From the NCBI GenBank assembly GCA_029593915.1, contig CP046147.1, positions 2,396,001 to 2,460,000 on the forward strand: a stretch of DNA of 64,000 nt, read 5' to 3'. The notes below the pieces were generated by a model. The model saw only the letters and a list, made by a program, of their open reading frames with translations, searched no databases and was not told the origin of the DNA. Shown here in pieces: positions 25,960-34,260 of the stretch. How positions within the stretch are numbered: position 1 is the stretch's first letter; each line of letters starts with the position of its first letter. This DNA comes from Candidatus Lucifugimonas marina. Lineage in GTDB: Bacteria > Chloroflexota > Dehalococcoidia > Lucifugimonadales > Lucifugimonadaceae. A program made the position numbers and the translations under genes.

Positions 25960-27924
25960 ATGCATTCTTCTCAAAAATCTCCCTCCCAACCTCGATACGG
26001 CGTTCACGCAGTACGCGACATAATGATCCCGATGCGTGACGGCATCAAGCTCGCCACGGATATTTTCCTGCCCGTCCATGGTGACGGCCGAATTGTTGAT
26101 GCGGACGAGCAGGTTCCTGCCCTCCTGGTGAGAACCTCCTACGACAAAACCGCCCCTGAGTGGGACGATGTCATTCCCTACTACGTTCGACGTGGTTACG
26201 CATTTGTGGTTCAGGATTTGCGATCGCGATTTCGCAGTGAGGGCGATGGTCACTACTACCACACGGTGAACCCGTGGGAAGGTGATGACGGCTACGACAC
26301 CGTCGAGTGGCTGGCTGAGCAAGACTGGTGCACCGGCAAGATCGGCACGCTAGGCTCATCGCACCGGGCGATCACGCAAACCCAGCTAGCCCTCAGAAAG
26401 CCTCCCCATCTCGCCGCCATGTGGGTCGAGGCAGGTCCCACTAACATCTACCGACACGAGGCACGCGAAGGCGGTGCAATGTCGCTACAGATGTTTGGCG
26501 CAGCGCACCTGCACGCTCTCGACAGCCACGAAGTGGGTGACGATCCAGAAAAAGCAAAGATTATTTTCGATGCCATGCGAGACATGGGCGACTGGATCCA
26601 GAGATTCCCTCTAAAGCCGGGCGAGACAGCGCTAAGAGTTGCTCCCGATCTCGAACAGACTGTCTTCGACTACTACTACCGCGGCGAATATGACGAATGG
26701 TGGGATCAGGAAGCAGCGAATCAGGAACCTATGATCGAGGCCGGTGAGCACGCTGATGTTGCCGTCACCGTCAGCTGCGGCTGGTACGACAATTTCGTTG
26801 GCGCAACGGCAAACTACTTCAAAACACTAAATCCTCAAACCGAATCGCCAACTAGACTTGTTCTGGGCGCCTGGTGACACGGCGGTACACGAGCCACTGG
26901 TCAGTGGCATGGAGATACCGACACTGGAGCCGACAGTGTTTGGGGCACGGAGATATACAACCCAGAGCGGTTGAAATTCTTTGATCAGCATTTGAAGGGC
27001 ATGCCAGCGCCTGAGAACGACCCACCAGTACGCATTTACGTGATGGGCACTGGCGACGGCACAAAGTCGGAGGAGGGTCATCTGAATCATGGCGGATACT
27101 GGCGTGATGAGAACGAGTGGCCGCTTGAGCGTGCTCAGTTCCAAACGCTGTATTTGCACGATGATGGCTCGCTCGACTCGTTCGAGTCGATGGAAGACGA
27201 AAGCTCGATCACGTACACATATGACCCCGAGAAGCCGGTTCCGACAGTCGGTGGTCAGCTGGTAGGTATGTTCAAGATCACGGCACCTGAAGATGGCGGT
27301 CCCGATCTAGATGAAGTCCCTGACTATCTAGATCAGTGGACTCTCGCTCGTAACAATCTGACCGAAGTAATTGCCGCGGGCGGGTTCCATCAAAAAGAGG
27401 GTCCGGAATGGATCGGTGCTGAAGAGCCGTACCAACTTTTGAAAGATCGGTCAGACGTTCTAGCGTTCGAGACTGATCCTCTGCAAGACGACACCGAAGT
27501 TACTGGTGAAGTGATGATCAAGCTGTGGGTTTCATCGACCGCCGTCGACACAGACTTCACAGTGAAACTGATCGATGTTTATCCGTTTAGCGACGACTAT
27601 CCAGAGGGTTACCACCTCAACCTGACCGACACGATTCTGCGTGCTCGCTATCGCAATTCGTGGTCGAAGGAAGAGATGATGACTCCGGGAGAGCCGGTCG
27701 AAGTTACGATCACACTCTGGCCGACTTCGAATGTGTTCAAGAAGGGCCACCGAATTCGTTTGGACGTATCGAGTTCGAACTTCCCACGCTTCGACGTGAA
27801 CCCGAACACTGGTGAACCGGTTGGCAGACACACCCACATGGTCAAAGCCGACAACACGATTCACACCGGAGCCGATCACCCATCAAGGATGATTCTGCCG
27901 GTTATTCCTGCTGAAGACGACTAA
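25960..27924 (+). CDS. CocE/NonD family hydrolase interrupted by one in-frame TGA: possible selenoprotein, or nonsense-mutated gene
   Basis: The frame from ATG 25960 to TAA 27924 codes a 654-residue S15/CocE-type hydrolase if TGA at 26875-26877 (codon 306) is read through. Before it: IPMRDGIKLATDIFLP, VVQDLRSRF and the nucleophile region GTLGSSHRAITQ. After it: H-G-G-T, FFDQHLKGM, TAVDTDFTVKLIDVYPF, FKKGHRIRLDVSSSNFPRF and RMILPVIP. The TGA lies between GAW and HGG, where its paralog has GPW-S-H, so it replaces the residue just before the catalytic His. The frame after TGA has no other lesion. A SECIS-like hairpin follows 12 bases later. Selenocysteine insertion, a recent mutation (for example TCA to TGA) and a sequencing error all fit. 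Confidence 0.8.
26890..26911 (+). promoter_or_regulatory. SECIS-like hairpin downstream of in-frame TGA
   Basis: GCCACT (26893-26898) and AGTGGC (26903-26908) form a perfect 6-bp stem closed by the tetraloop GGTC, extended by two pairs beyond an A-A mismatch. The loop begins 21 bases after the TGA, inside the 16-37 base range and with the leading G required of bacterial SECIS elements. Escherichia coli fdhF has the same UGA-CAC-GGC start and a GGUC apical loop. It is also coding, so chance cannot be excluded. Confidence 0.45.
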
Positions 27925-27938
27925 CAGCCTCGGTCGAG

Positions 27939-28748
27939 CTAACTTCCGGTCGAACGATAGTGTCCAACCCCGAATTGCCACACACGCAATGTGGCAGCTA
28001 GGAACACGAATCCGAATGCCGGCGACAGGTACTGGAAAAGTAAGCTCGTACCCAGCGGATCGTCTCTCCCGAGAATCGCAAGTGATGGGAAGTAACTCAC
28101 CGTAGCCAACGGAACAACGAAGATGAAAATATCTCTAAACCACGGACGATAAATCGTCACGGGGTATTGAGTTGTTTCCACGCCTCCGTAGGTCACCGTG
28201 TTCATGATCTCCAGCGACTCGGTAGTCCAAAACGCAAGCGTCGCTTGAAGCACTAGAAGACCGCTGAACAGCGCAGCTCCACCAAGGACAGCAAACACGA
28301 CCAACAGCACTTTCAGCACAGTCCAGTCGAGATCGAGGGCAGTAGCAGCCCATACCAGAACGATTAGTCCCTGGAGCAAACGACCGACCCCCCTAAGGGT
28401 CAGTTCTTGTCCCGCCAGCTGTAGTGCGGTCGATCTTGGACGAGTAAGCAGTCGATCAAAATCTCCAGACTTGACCATCACGCCAAACGCGTCGAAACCA
28501 CGGGTTGCGGCATCGGTGATGGCGAACGCTATGTTCACGATTCCGTACATGAAAGCCACTTCAGGTAGCGCCCAGTCTTTGAGTGATCCGAATCGTTCGA
28601 AGAGTACCCATATACCTATGAATTCGATGCCCGTACCTGCCAGATGTCCCAAGCTGAGCATCACAAACGACGCCCGGTACTGCATCTGACTTTTTACCGA
28701 TACTTCAAGGAATCTGAGGTACACGCGGATATTGTCGAGAATTCTCAT
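27939..28748 (-). CDS. ABC-2 type transporter permease
   Basis: A 269-residue permease of the COG3694-like class with six predicted helices, for example ASFVMLSLGHLAGTGIEFIG, VLLVVFAVLGGAALFSGLLV and IFIFVVPLATVSYFPSLAIL. Motifs GDFDRLLTRPRS and TVTYGGVETTQYPVTIYRPW are typical of this family. Its ATG overlaps the stop of the partner permease by four bases. With the other two genes it forms a heteromeric exporter; the substrate is unknown. Confidence 0.88.
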   Translation of the reverse strand: MRILDNIRVYLRFLEVSVKSQMQYRASFVMLSLGHLAGTGIEFIGIWVLFERFGSLKDWALPEVAFMYGIVNIAFAITDAATRGFDAFGVMVKSGDFDRLLTRPRSTALQLAGQELTLRGVGRLLQGLIVLVWAATALDLDWTVLKVLLVVFAVLGGAALFSGLLVLQATLAFWTTESLEIMNTVTYGGVETTQYPVTIYRPWFRDIFIFVVPLATVSYFPSLAILGRDDPLGTSLLFQYLSPAFGFVFLAATLRVWQFGVGHYRSTGS

Positions 28749-29536
28749 CCGCCTTGAACCTCCATCCGTCGTAATCCCTGCGCAAGCATCCGCTTTCCAA
28801 CAACGATGAATATTGCCGACCAGATGAGTTGGTGAGCGAGAACGAATCCGAGTTCAGATGGCGGAATGTGCCCTACGTAAAGCCGGAACGGACTATCGAC
28901 AATTCCGCTGAACGGCATGAGCCTAATCGCTGTCTGTGCCCAATCGGGAAAGAACGGAATCGGAACGATATTTCCGGAAAATAAGACTACAAACGGCGGA
29001 GCGAGATAGGTCAGTCTTTCACCAGAAGTGACCCAAACCAGTGCGACGTTGAGCAGATTCGTAATTGCAGCACTAAGAATCACAGCCCCGATCATCGAAA
29101 TAACGAATGCAAGTCCAGCCTCTGGAGATTCCGGGGCTTGTAAGTCAAGAAACAGTGCGGCGATGGTCAATAGCGGCACAGCGCGCAGCATGGCGGGTGC
29201 TGTTCGCAGAGCAATCGCCCGACTAAACCACGCGTTGTACAGATTCATCGGTCGCAGTAGTTCGTAGGTAACACCACCAGATCGAACCATCGTCTGAAGC
29301 TCACGATCTACGTTCCACGGCAGTACGACCAGAAACGCATGACCTAGCCAGATATACGTGATGACATCGCCCAGTTCCATCGGCTGCGACATGACGCTTG
29401 AAACGAAAAAGGCTTCAAAAATCATCACACGAATAAGGCCCCAGAAAAGCTGAGTGCCTAAGCCCGCCAATGCAGCTGAGCGGTACTGCAACAACGCCCT
29501 AAATCTCGCGCTCACAAGCGCCCTATGTCCCCTCAT
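28745..29536 (-). CDS. ABC-2 type transporter permease
   Basis: A 263-residue permease of the COG4587-like class, partner of the gene at 27939. Six helices are predicted; typical segments are VITYIWLGHAFLVVLPWNVD, SGGVTYELLRPMNLYNAWFSR, FSGNIVPIPFFPDWAQTAIR and LPFSGIVDSP-like LMPFSGIVDSPFRLYVG. Its start overlaps the ATPase stop by four bases and its stop overlaps the next start by four, so the three genes are coupled. Confidence 0.88.
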   Translation of the reverse strand: MRGHRALVSARFRALLQYRSAALAGLGTQLFWGLIRVMIFEAFFVSSVMSQPMELGDVITYIWLGHAFLVVLPWNVDRELQTMVRSGGVTYELLRPMNLYNAWFSRAIALRTAPAMLRAVPLLTIAALFLDLQAPESPEAGLAFVISMIGAVILSAAITNLLNVALVWVTSGERLTYLAPPFVVLFSGNIVPIPFFPDWAQTAIRLMPFSGIVDSPFRLYVGHIPPSELGFVLAHQLIWSAIFIVVGKRMLAQGLRRMEVQGG

Positions 29537-30507
29537 AGACTGTTCTCCGAGTACATCTGGGCGATGATCTCTTCGATGGGAGGATTTTCAACGAACAAGT
29601 CGCGAACGGGATGCTCAGCTGTAACGCGTGCGATCAGATCGGATGCAGATATTTCTTCAGGGTTGAAGCTAAATTTAGCTCGATGTCCAGAATGGTCAAC
29701 AACTCTTGCACCAACGTCTGATATCTGAGCGTTCTCTTCCACGAAATCGACTATCAACAATCGTTCAGGAGCAATCTCTTTTCTGAGTTTTTCCAGAGGG
29801 CCATCGGAGAGAATCTCGCCATTTCCGATCACTATCACCCGGTTACACAGAGCTTCTATATCGTCCATATCGTGCGTGGTCAGGATGATCGTGAGTTTTT
29901 GGTCCTTGTTGATCTCACGAATGAAATCACGGAACGCCAGTTTGGAAACTGAATCGAGACCAACGGTTGGCTCATCGAGGAAAAGAATCGATGGCTTGTG
30001 AAGCAGAGCCGCTACCAGATCACATCGCATACGCTGACCGAGGCTAAGCAATCGAACGGGGGTGTTCAGCAGCGACTCAAAATTGAGTCTTTCGACAAGC
30101 TCGTTGCGAGTCTTCTCATATTCAGCCGCGTCGACTCCATAGATGTCTCTGAGCAGATCAAACGATTCGATTACGGGCAGATCCCACCATAGTTGCGTTC
30201 TTTGACCGAACACCACACCGATTCTCTTCACGTGTGCGACACGATCCGCCCACGGCACAAGCCCGTCGATCTCGCAGCGGCCTGAATCCGGGTTGAGAAT
30301 TCCTGAGATCACTTTGATCGTCGTCGATTTCCCGGCTCCGTTCGGACCGATGTATCCAACCAGTTCACCCTCTTCGATGGTAAACGAGACACCTTTCAGA
30401 GCCTCGATTTTCCGAAACGTTCGACGCGCGACCCCAACGAACGCGCCCCATAAACCCGGTCGCCGTTCTGGCACTTGGTAGTTCTTGATCAGATTTTCAA
30501 CAACAAT
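29533..30507 (-). CDS. ABC transporter ATP-binding protein
   Basis: The ATPase of the three-gene exporter, COG4586 type. It has Walker A GYIGPNGAGKSTTIK, Q-loop in VVFGQRTQLWWDLPV, signature LSLGQRMRCDLVAALL, Walker B SILFLDEPTVGLD and H-loop TTHDMDD, then a 60-residue regulatory tail. The first ordinary start is GTG 30474, but the frame continues upstream as IVVENLIKNYQVPERRPGLWG, which matches the first strand of this family. A TAA at 30510-30508 precedes it, so initiation at ATT 30507, or at CTG 30492, is likely. The annotated start therefore rests on family homology. Confidence 0.88.
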   Translation of the reverse strand: MVVENLIKNYQVPERRPGLWGAFVGVARRTFRKIEALKGVSFTIEEGELVGYIGPNGAGKSTTIKVISGILNPDSGRCEIDGLVPWADRVAHVKRIGVVFGQRTQLWWDLPVIESFDLLRDIYGVDAAEYEKTRNELVERLNFESLLNTPVRLLSLGQRMRCDLVAALLHKPSILFLDEPTVGLDSVSKLAFRDFIREINKDQKLTIILTTHDMDDIEALCNRVIVIGNGEILSDGPLEKLRKEIAPERLLIVDFVEENAQISDVGARVVDHSGHRAKFSFNPEEISASDLIARVTAEHPVRDLFVENPPIEEIIAQMYSENSL

Positions 30508-30573
30508 TTACGACATGAATTCCGATGGTTACCTCTTGAAGAATTCGAGTTAAAGAAAATCGCACGCGCGACA

Positions 30574-30595
30574 GGCCGCCCGAAAACGGGAGGCC
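30574..30595. other. GC-rich hairpin in the gap between fusA2 and the ABC operon
   Basis: GGCCGCCCG-AAAA-CGGGAGGCC forms a 9-bp stem with one G-A mismatch and an AAAA loop. No T-tract follows on either strand. It may be a transcript-end or processing hairpin. The rest of the 354-base gap holds the two other hairpins listed and no convincing gene. Confidence 0.35.
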
Positions 30596-30754
30596 ATACT
30601 TAAAAATTTGTATCGTCGGATCGAAATTCGTGTGAGGAACGATTGCGGTTAACGACCCAGCGGAGCGGAATCATACATTATTCGCAAAACCGCGCAATTG
30701 GCATATTTTGACCAGTTAGTGCCTCAGTTTTCTTCACGAGCACGAATCACGCGA

Positions 30755-30784
30755 ACAGACGACCGGATAATTTCGGTCGTCTGT
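30755..30784. other. Eleven-base-pair inverted repeat downstream of fusA2
   Basis: ACAGACGACCG (30755-30765) and CGGTCGTCTGT (30774-30784) are perfectly complementary around an 8-base loop. It follows the EF-G2 stop by about 80 bases on the minus strand and would be a strong hairpin in its 3' untranslated region. It lacks a T-tract. Confidence 0.4.
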
Positions 30785-30838
30785 ACCCGATCTCTGCTAT
30801 TACGGCTTCAACTATTTCTAGCAACCCAGAGATCTACA

Positions 30839-30856
30839 CTCGCTGATTGAAGCGAG
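30839..30856 (-). other. Short hairpin after the fusA2 stop
   Basis: CTCGCT-gattga-AGCGAG (6-bp stem) lies 6 bases after the EF-G2 stop codon. It is too weak alone for a terminator and may act together with the 11-bp hairpin further on. Confidence 0.3.
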
Positions 30857-30861
30857 CCTTA

Positions 30862-32817
30862 TTACTCTTCCTCACCCGACTGACGTGAAGCGATAACTTT
30901 CTGCGCATCTTGTGGCGGCACTGGTTCATAGTGATCCATCACTGCCGTGAAGTCGCCCTGAGCATGGGTCAGCGACCGCAGATCAGCTGCGTACCGTTGC
31001 ATCATCGATGCCGGAGCTTCAGCAGTGATTTCCGTAAGACCATTCCCCCTCGGCTCCATGCCTTCGATGCGAGCACGGCGGGTCTGTAGATCCCCCATGA
31101 CGTCGCCAGCACTCGCATTTGGCGCAAGGATTCTCAGTTTGAGCACTGGCTCAAGCAGCGTTGGCCGAGCGTCGCGAACTGCCTGACGGAACCCCATGCT
31201 CCCTGCGATTTCGAACGCCATTCCTGATGAATCGACTGAGTGCGAAGACCCATCGGTAAGCATCACTGAAACATCGACAACCGGATAACCAGCAACGACG
31301 CCATCTACAGCAGCGTTGCGAATACCTTTCTCGACTGCGGGGATGTAATCCTTCGGCACGTTTCCACCGACGACCTTTGATCCAAACGTTATTCCCTTGC
31401 CGGTTTCACCTGGTGAGATTTCGAGAACGACGTGACCATACTGCCCACGTCCACCCGACTGCTTCCTGTGCTTGTACGAGACTGACGTTTGACCACCAAT
31501 AGTCTCTCGATACGGAATGCTTGGCAGTTTTGTATCGAGGTGAACATCGAATTTTCTTGCGATTCGCTCAATGGCAAGATCGACGTGAATATCGCCTAAT
31601 CCATGAAGAACCGTTTCTGATGTGTCGGCGTTTCGTTCAAGCTCAAGGGTTGGGTCTTCTTCCGTCATTCGAGTCAGCGACTCCGCCATCTTGTCGAGAT
31701 CAGACTGAGCTCGAGGCGATACAGCGAGTGCGAAAACCGGGCTCGGTAGATCGACACCACCCAGTTTGACGTCGCTGCCTTTTTCGCCAAGAGTATCGAA
31801 CGTCTGAGTATGGCTAAGTCGGGAGATGACTCCGATGTCACCTCGAACAACTGAATCGACACCGGCGGTTTCCTTGCCGGTCGCCTGGTACACCTGCCCT
31901 ACTCGTTCCGACTCACCCTTGTTTACGTTCCATAGTGGGGCGTTCGATTTCACGGTAGCGCCATAAACCCGGAAGTAAGAAAGCTTGCCTACGAACGGAT
32001 CGGCGGAGGTCTTGAAGATGAGGTTGGCCTGAGCACCTTCTGGTACCTCAGGCTTTTCGACATCGTCCGGAGACGGTAGTAAATCGATGATTGCATCAAG
32101 AAGTTCGCTTGAACCAATATTGCTGGCGGCTGATGCTGCGAAAATCGGAACTATGTGTCTGCTGAGTATTCCAGTTTTTAAACCAGTGTTGATCTCGTCG
32201 GAAGTGAGAGTCTCACCATCGAGATACTTCATCATCAGGTCGTCATCGGCTTCGGCGATTGCCTCAATTACCGATTCTGCCAGTTCGCCGGTTGTCACTG
32301 CACCGAACGATTCGGCGTCGCCATCTACCCCCTGAACAGGCACACACTGCCTGCCCCACGATTCTGCAAGTTCGGTACAGGTTTGTTCAAAAGAGGAGTT
32401 TTCTCGGTCGAGCTTGTTCACGACTATGACTGTCGGAATGCCTAGATCTTGCGTGTAGTTCCATGCTTGTTGGGCACCGACTTCAACGCCGGAAGCTGCC
32501 GAAACCACAAGAATTACAGCGTCGGCGACTCGAACTGCCGAAAGCATGTCGCCACGGAAATCAGGATACCCGGGAGTATCGAGCAGGTTTATTCGGTGAT
32601 TTTTCCAATCACTCGGCAGGACAGCGAGCTGAATGCTCGATCCTCGTCGCTGTTCTTCGGGCTCGTAATCTGAATAGCTGGTCTTGTCATCGACCTTGCC
32701 CTGCCGGTTGGTTCCACCGGCTGTAAAGAAAAGGGCATCAACGAGCGAGGTCTTACCCGCACCGTTATGCCCTACAAGCGCAACGTTTCGTATTTGACTC
32801 GTGTTCAAATCAGCCAT
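30862..32817 (-). CDS. Elongation factor G-like translational GTPase (EF-G2 type)
   Basis: A 651-residue five-domain GTPase. The G domain has P-loop GHNGAGKTSLVDAL, switch I RRGSSIQLAV, G3 DTPGYPDF, G4 VNKLDRE; then EF-G domains II-V (SYKHRKQSGGRGQYGHVVLEI, GSMGFRQAVRDARPTLLEPV, GDLQTRRARIEGME). Canonical EF-G has AHIDAGKTT, RGITI and DTPGHVDF; the G3 His is Tyr here and the protein is about 45 residues shorter. These are hallmarks of the EF-G2 paralog known from Thermus and actinobacteria, whose role is not firmly established. The main fusA is presumably elsewhere. ATG 32817 has GGAGAG upstream. Confidence 0.9.
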   Translation of the reverse strand: MADLNTSQIRNVALVGHNGAGKTSLVDALFFTAGGTNRQGKVDDKTSYSDYEPEEQRRGSSIQLAVLPSDWKNHRINLLDTPGYPDFRGDMLSAVRVADAVILVVSAASGVEVGAQQAWNYTQDLGIPTVIVVNKLDRENSSFEQTCTELAESWGRQCVPVQGVDGDAESFGAVTTGELAESVIEAIAEADDDLMMKYLDGETLTSDEINTGLKTGILSRHIVPIFAASAASNIGSSELLDAIIDLLPSPDDVEKPEVPEGAQANLIFKTSADPFVGKLSYFRVYGATVKSNAPLWNVNKGESERVGQVYQATGKETAGVDSVVRGDIGVISRLSHTQTFDTLGEKGSDVKLGGVDLPSPVFALAVSPRAQSDLDKMAESLTRMTEEDPTLELERNADTSETVLHGLGDIHVDLAIERIARKFDVHLDTKLPSIPYRETIGGQTSVSYKHRKQSGGRGQYGHVVLEISPGETGKGITFGSKVVGGNVPKDYIPAVEKGIRNAAVDGVVAGYPVVDVSVMLTDGSSHSVDSSGMAFEIAGSMGFRQAVRDARPTLLEPVLKLRILAPNASAGDVMGDLQTRRARIEGMEPRGNGLTEITAEAPASMMQRYAADLRSLTHAQGDFTAVMDHYEPVPPQDAQKVIASRQSGEEE

Positions 32818-33015
32818 ACCGCGTCTCTCCGTAGATCCGAGGCGACTTGGACGATTACTGCCCCGGTTTAATGGGTCGAGTTCGCTATGGCTGGGATATT
32901 AGCAGGAGTTACGAACTTTAGTAAAAGTTTGATCTGAGGAGCGCGTGAGGCGACGAGTTTTGGAGCGAGGCTAGGCGGAACCTGCCGCGTACAGATTTCA
33001 TCACCCAACGCGACA

Positions 33016-33062
33016 AAATCTGTCCTCCCCCGTCACGGGGGGAGTTAGAGGGGGAGCTTGCA
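33016..33062. repeat. G/C-rich palindromic repeat, copy 1
   Basis: CTCCCCCGTCACGGGGGGAG followed by TTAGAGGGGGAG forms an imperfect hairpin. Further copies are at 33531-33560 and 33628-33665. Such short palindromic elements recur between genes in many genomes; dispersal here suggests a REP-like family. Confidence 0.5.
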
Positions 33063-33163
33063 GCGCGGTCCCAAGTCATCCGATGACGCCCGGACCTAAA
33101 ACGAGTCTGCAGCGAAAGCCGAGTCGTTCGACGACGAGCACGATAACGCCGCGCTCAACACCC

Positions 33164-33217
33164 AAATAAAAACGGGGTCGGTGATGACAAGGAGATAAAC
33201 ATGTCACTACCGACCCC
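33164..33217 (-). terminator. Intrinsic terminator of RNA copy A
   Basis: On the minus strand GGGGTCGGT...ACCGACCCC with an inner TGTCA...TGACA extension forms a stem of about 15 bp, followed by GTTTTTATTT. It is oriented to end transcription from the upstream RNA core. Confidence 0.8.
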
Positions 33218-33343
33218 ATTAGACGGATGAGGAGACCGTTCGGCCCGAAGGCCTAGATATCGTCTACTCGACGCTAGTTCGCTCTCATCACTTGGCACCA
33301 CCTAGCGCTTACGCCGAGCAATTGAACTGCCTCGTTTCCGTCT
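33165..33343 (-). ncRNA. Candidate structured RNA, copy A, ending in an intrinsic terminator
   Basis: Read on the minus strand, AGACGGA (33343-33337) pairs with TCCGTCT (33227-33221) to close a 123-base core. Inside are GTTC with GAAC, a GGCC-TTCG-GGCC tetraloop hairpin and GGCGTAAGCGC. Directly after the core comes a long terminator hairpin (33217-33174) followed by a T-rich tract. A -10-like TATAGA (33353-33348) sits so that transcription would start at the first closing base; the -35 is poor. Copy B repeats this plan. No known family was recognised; 6S-like RNA is one possibility. Confidence 0.6.
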
Positions 33344-33477
33344 GATATCTATAAAAGCACTCTCATGTGAGGCTGAAATAAAACCTTTGTAGGAACTGTG
33401 TGAGATTTCATGTTCAAGATTGCGTGCGTAGCGCAAATGCGGACGACGCTTGCAGGTGGCGTTATGGCACTTCGTGA

Positions 33478-33502
33478 CCCTTCGACGGGGCTCAGGATGA
33501 TG
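33478..33502. repeat. REP-like motif
   Basis: CCTTCGACGGGGCTCAGGATGA resembles the motif at 45449-45471 (CCTTCGAGAGCCTCAGGATGA) and, inverted, GCATGCTGAACCAGTCGAAGCAGT at 33559-33583. The shared TTCGA...CTCAG-C/G-ATG core suggests a dispersed short repeat family. Confidence 0.5.
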
Positions 33503-33759
33503 CTTTGGGTACATGTCGGCGGGTTTAATCAGTCCTCCCCCGTCACGGGGGAGTTGGGGGCATGCTGAACCAGTCGAAGCAGTGCGAGTTTGCGATAACC
33601 GACCGGGCATTCAATCACGACCGCACAAATCTGTCCTCCCCCGTCACGGGGGAGTTAGAGGGGGAGCTTGCAGCGCGGTCCCAAGTCATCCGATGACGCC
33701 CGGACCTAAAACGAGTTTGCAGCAAAAGCCGAGTCATCCGATAACGCCCCGCCTAACAG

Positions 33760-33814
33760 AAAAAAACGGGGCCGGAAGTGACAGCGAGATAAAACTTGTC
33801 ACAACCGACCCCGT
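33760..33814 (-). terminator. Intrinsic terminator of RNA copy B
   Basis: On the minus strand ACGGGGTCGG...CCGGCCCCGT with inner TGTGACA...TGTCA pairing, followed by seven T residues. It is the counterpart of the terminator at 33164-33217. Confidence 0.8.
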
Positions 33815-33925
33815 TTACGGATGAGGAGACCGTTCGGCCCGAAGGCCTAGATATCGTCTACTCGACACCAGTTCACCACCACCACTTGGCGCTTACGCCG
33901 AGCAATTGAACCGTTCCGTTTCCGT
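33760..33925 (-). ncRNA. Candidate structured RNA, copy B, ending in an intrinsic terminator
   Basis: The minus-strand core runs from ACGGA (33925-33921) to TCCGT (33821-33817), 109 bases, with the same inner GTTC/GAAC pairing, GGCC-TTCG-GGCC hairpin and GGCGTAAGCGCC hairpin as copy A. In the terminator stem a base differing from copy A gives U-G in the minus-strand RNA but C-A in the plus strand, which favours the minus strand as the RNA. The -10 position (TAGTTA) is weaker than in copy A, so this copy may be less expressed. Confidence 0.55.
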
Positions 33926-34086
33926 GTAGTAACTATGAAACCATCCCTGTGTGAGTCTCGAATTAAACCTTTGTAGGAACTGTGTTAGAAAACCAACTAC
34001 AAACTTTTTGAACACCATTTCGACTCTAATTCACGTCGGATCTTCGAAAAGAAATTGCGTAGTGGTGCATTTTGGAGTTACGCTAA

Positions 34087-34226
34087 GCGTGAAATGATTT
34101 TTCTTCACGCGCCGCAAACTGACTGCCTCTGTTGCTGTACCACCTCTGAGGAGATGGCACTCTAGGCCGCGCACGAGCACGCACCGGAACGCCTCCCCTC
34201 GCCTATCGAAAGCGGGGGGTTTTTAT
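34087..34226 (+). ncRNA. Possible plus-strand small RNA ending in an intrinsic terminator
   Basis: A plus-strand terminator at 34195-34226 has no gene before it for over 1.3 kb. The preceding 110 bases hold a perfect hairpin GCGTGAA (34087-34093)/TTCACGC (34104-34110) and a GCC-CCA-CTC...GAG-TGG-GGC-type nested stem around 34122-34165. TTGCGT (34055-34060) and TACGCT (34079-34084) are 18 apart as a weak promoter. No known family recognised. Confidence 0.4.
34195..34226 (+). terminator. Intrinsic terminator, plus strand
   Basis: CCCCTCGC (34195-34202) pairs with GCGGGGGG (34212-34219, one T-G) around a 9-base loop, followed by TTTTTATTT. It shields the DUF4395 gene from upstream transcription. 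Confidence 0.8.
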
Positions 34227-34260
34227 TTGGCGATTATTAGTTCAACAAAAAAATCTATAA

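Larger units (their letters stand above)
33016..33401. repeat. Direct repeat unit A of a tandem pair in the intergenic region
   Basis: Unit A (about 386 bp) and unit B (33627-33985) share long identical blocks in the same order: the C/G palindrome, GTCATCCGATGACGCCCGG, the terminator hairpin, GAGGAGACCGTTCGGCCCG through TCGTCTACTCGAC, TTACGCCGAGCAATTGAAC and CCTTTGTAGGAACTGTGT. Blocks between them diverge in sequence and length. No long plausible frame is conserved in both copies, so the conserved entity is RNA or DNA structure, not protein. Confidence 0.85.
33627..33985. repeat. Direct repeat unit B of the tandem pair
   Basis: Second copy of the unit at 33016-33401, about 359 bp, same orientation, separated by roughly 225 bp. 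Differences cluster in loops and spacers, while the 50-base block around GGCCCGAAGGCC is unchanged. Confidence 0.85.

Noticed and set aside
32818..33015. Gene or RNA in the first 200 bases after the EF-G2 start region
   Set aside because: No frame, strong hairpin or conserved motif was found.
33302..33824. Short frames within the tandem repeats
   Set aside because: They are not conserved between the two copies, which instead conserve stems and terminators.
34001..34260. tRNA or known SRP RNA near the repeats
   Set aside because: No cloverleaf, CCA end or GGAA/AGCAG SRP signature was seen on either strand.
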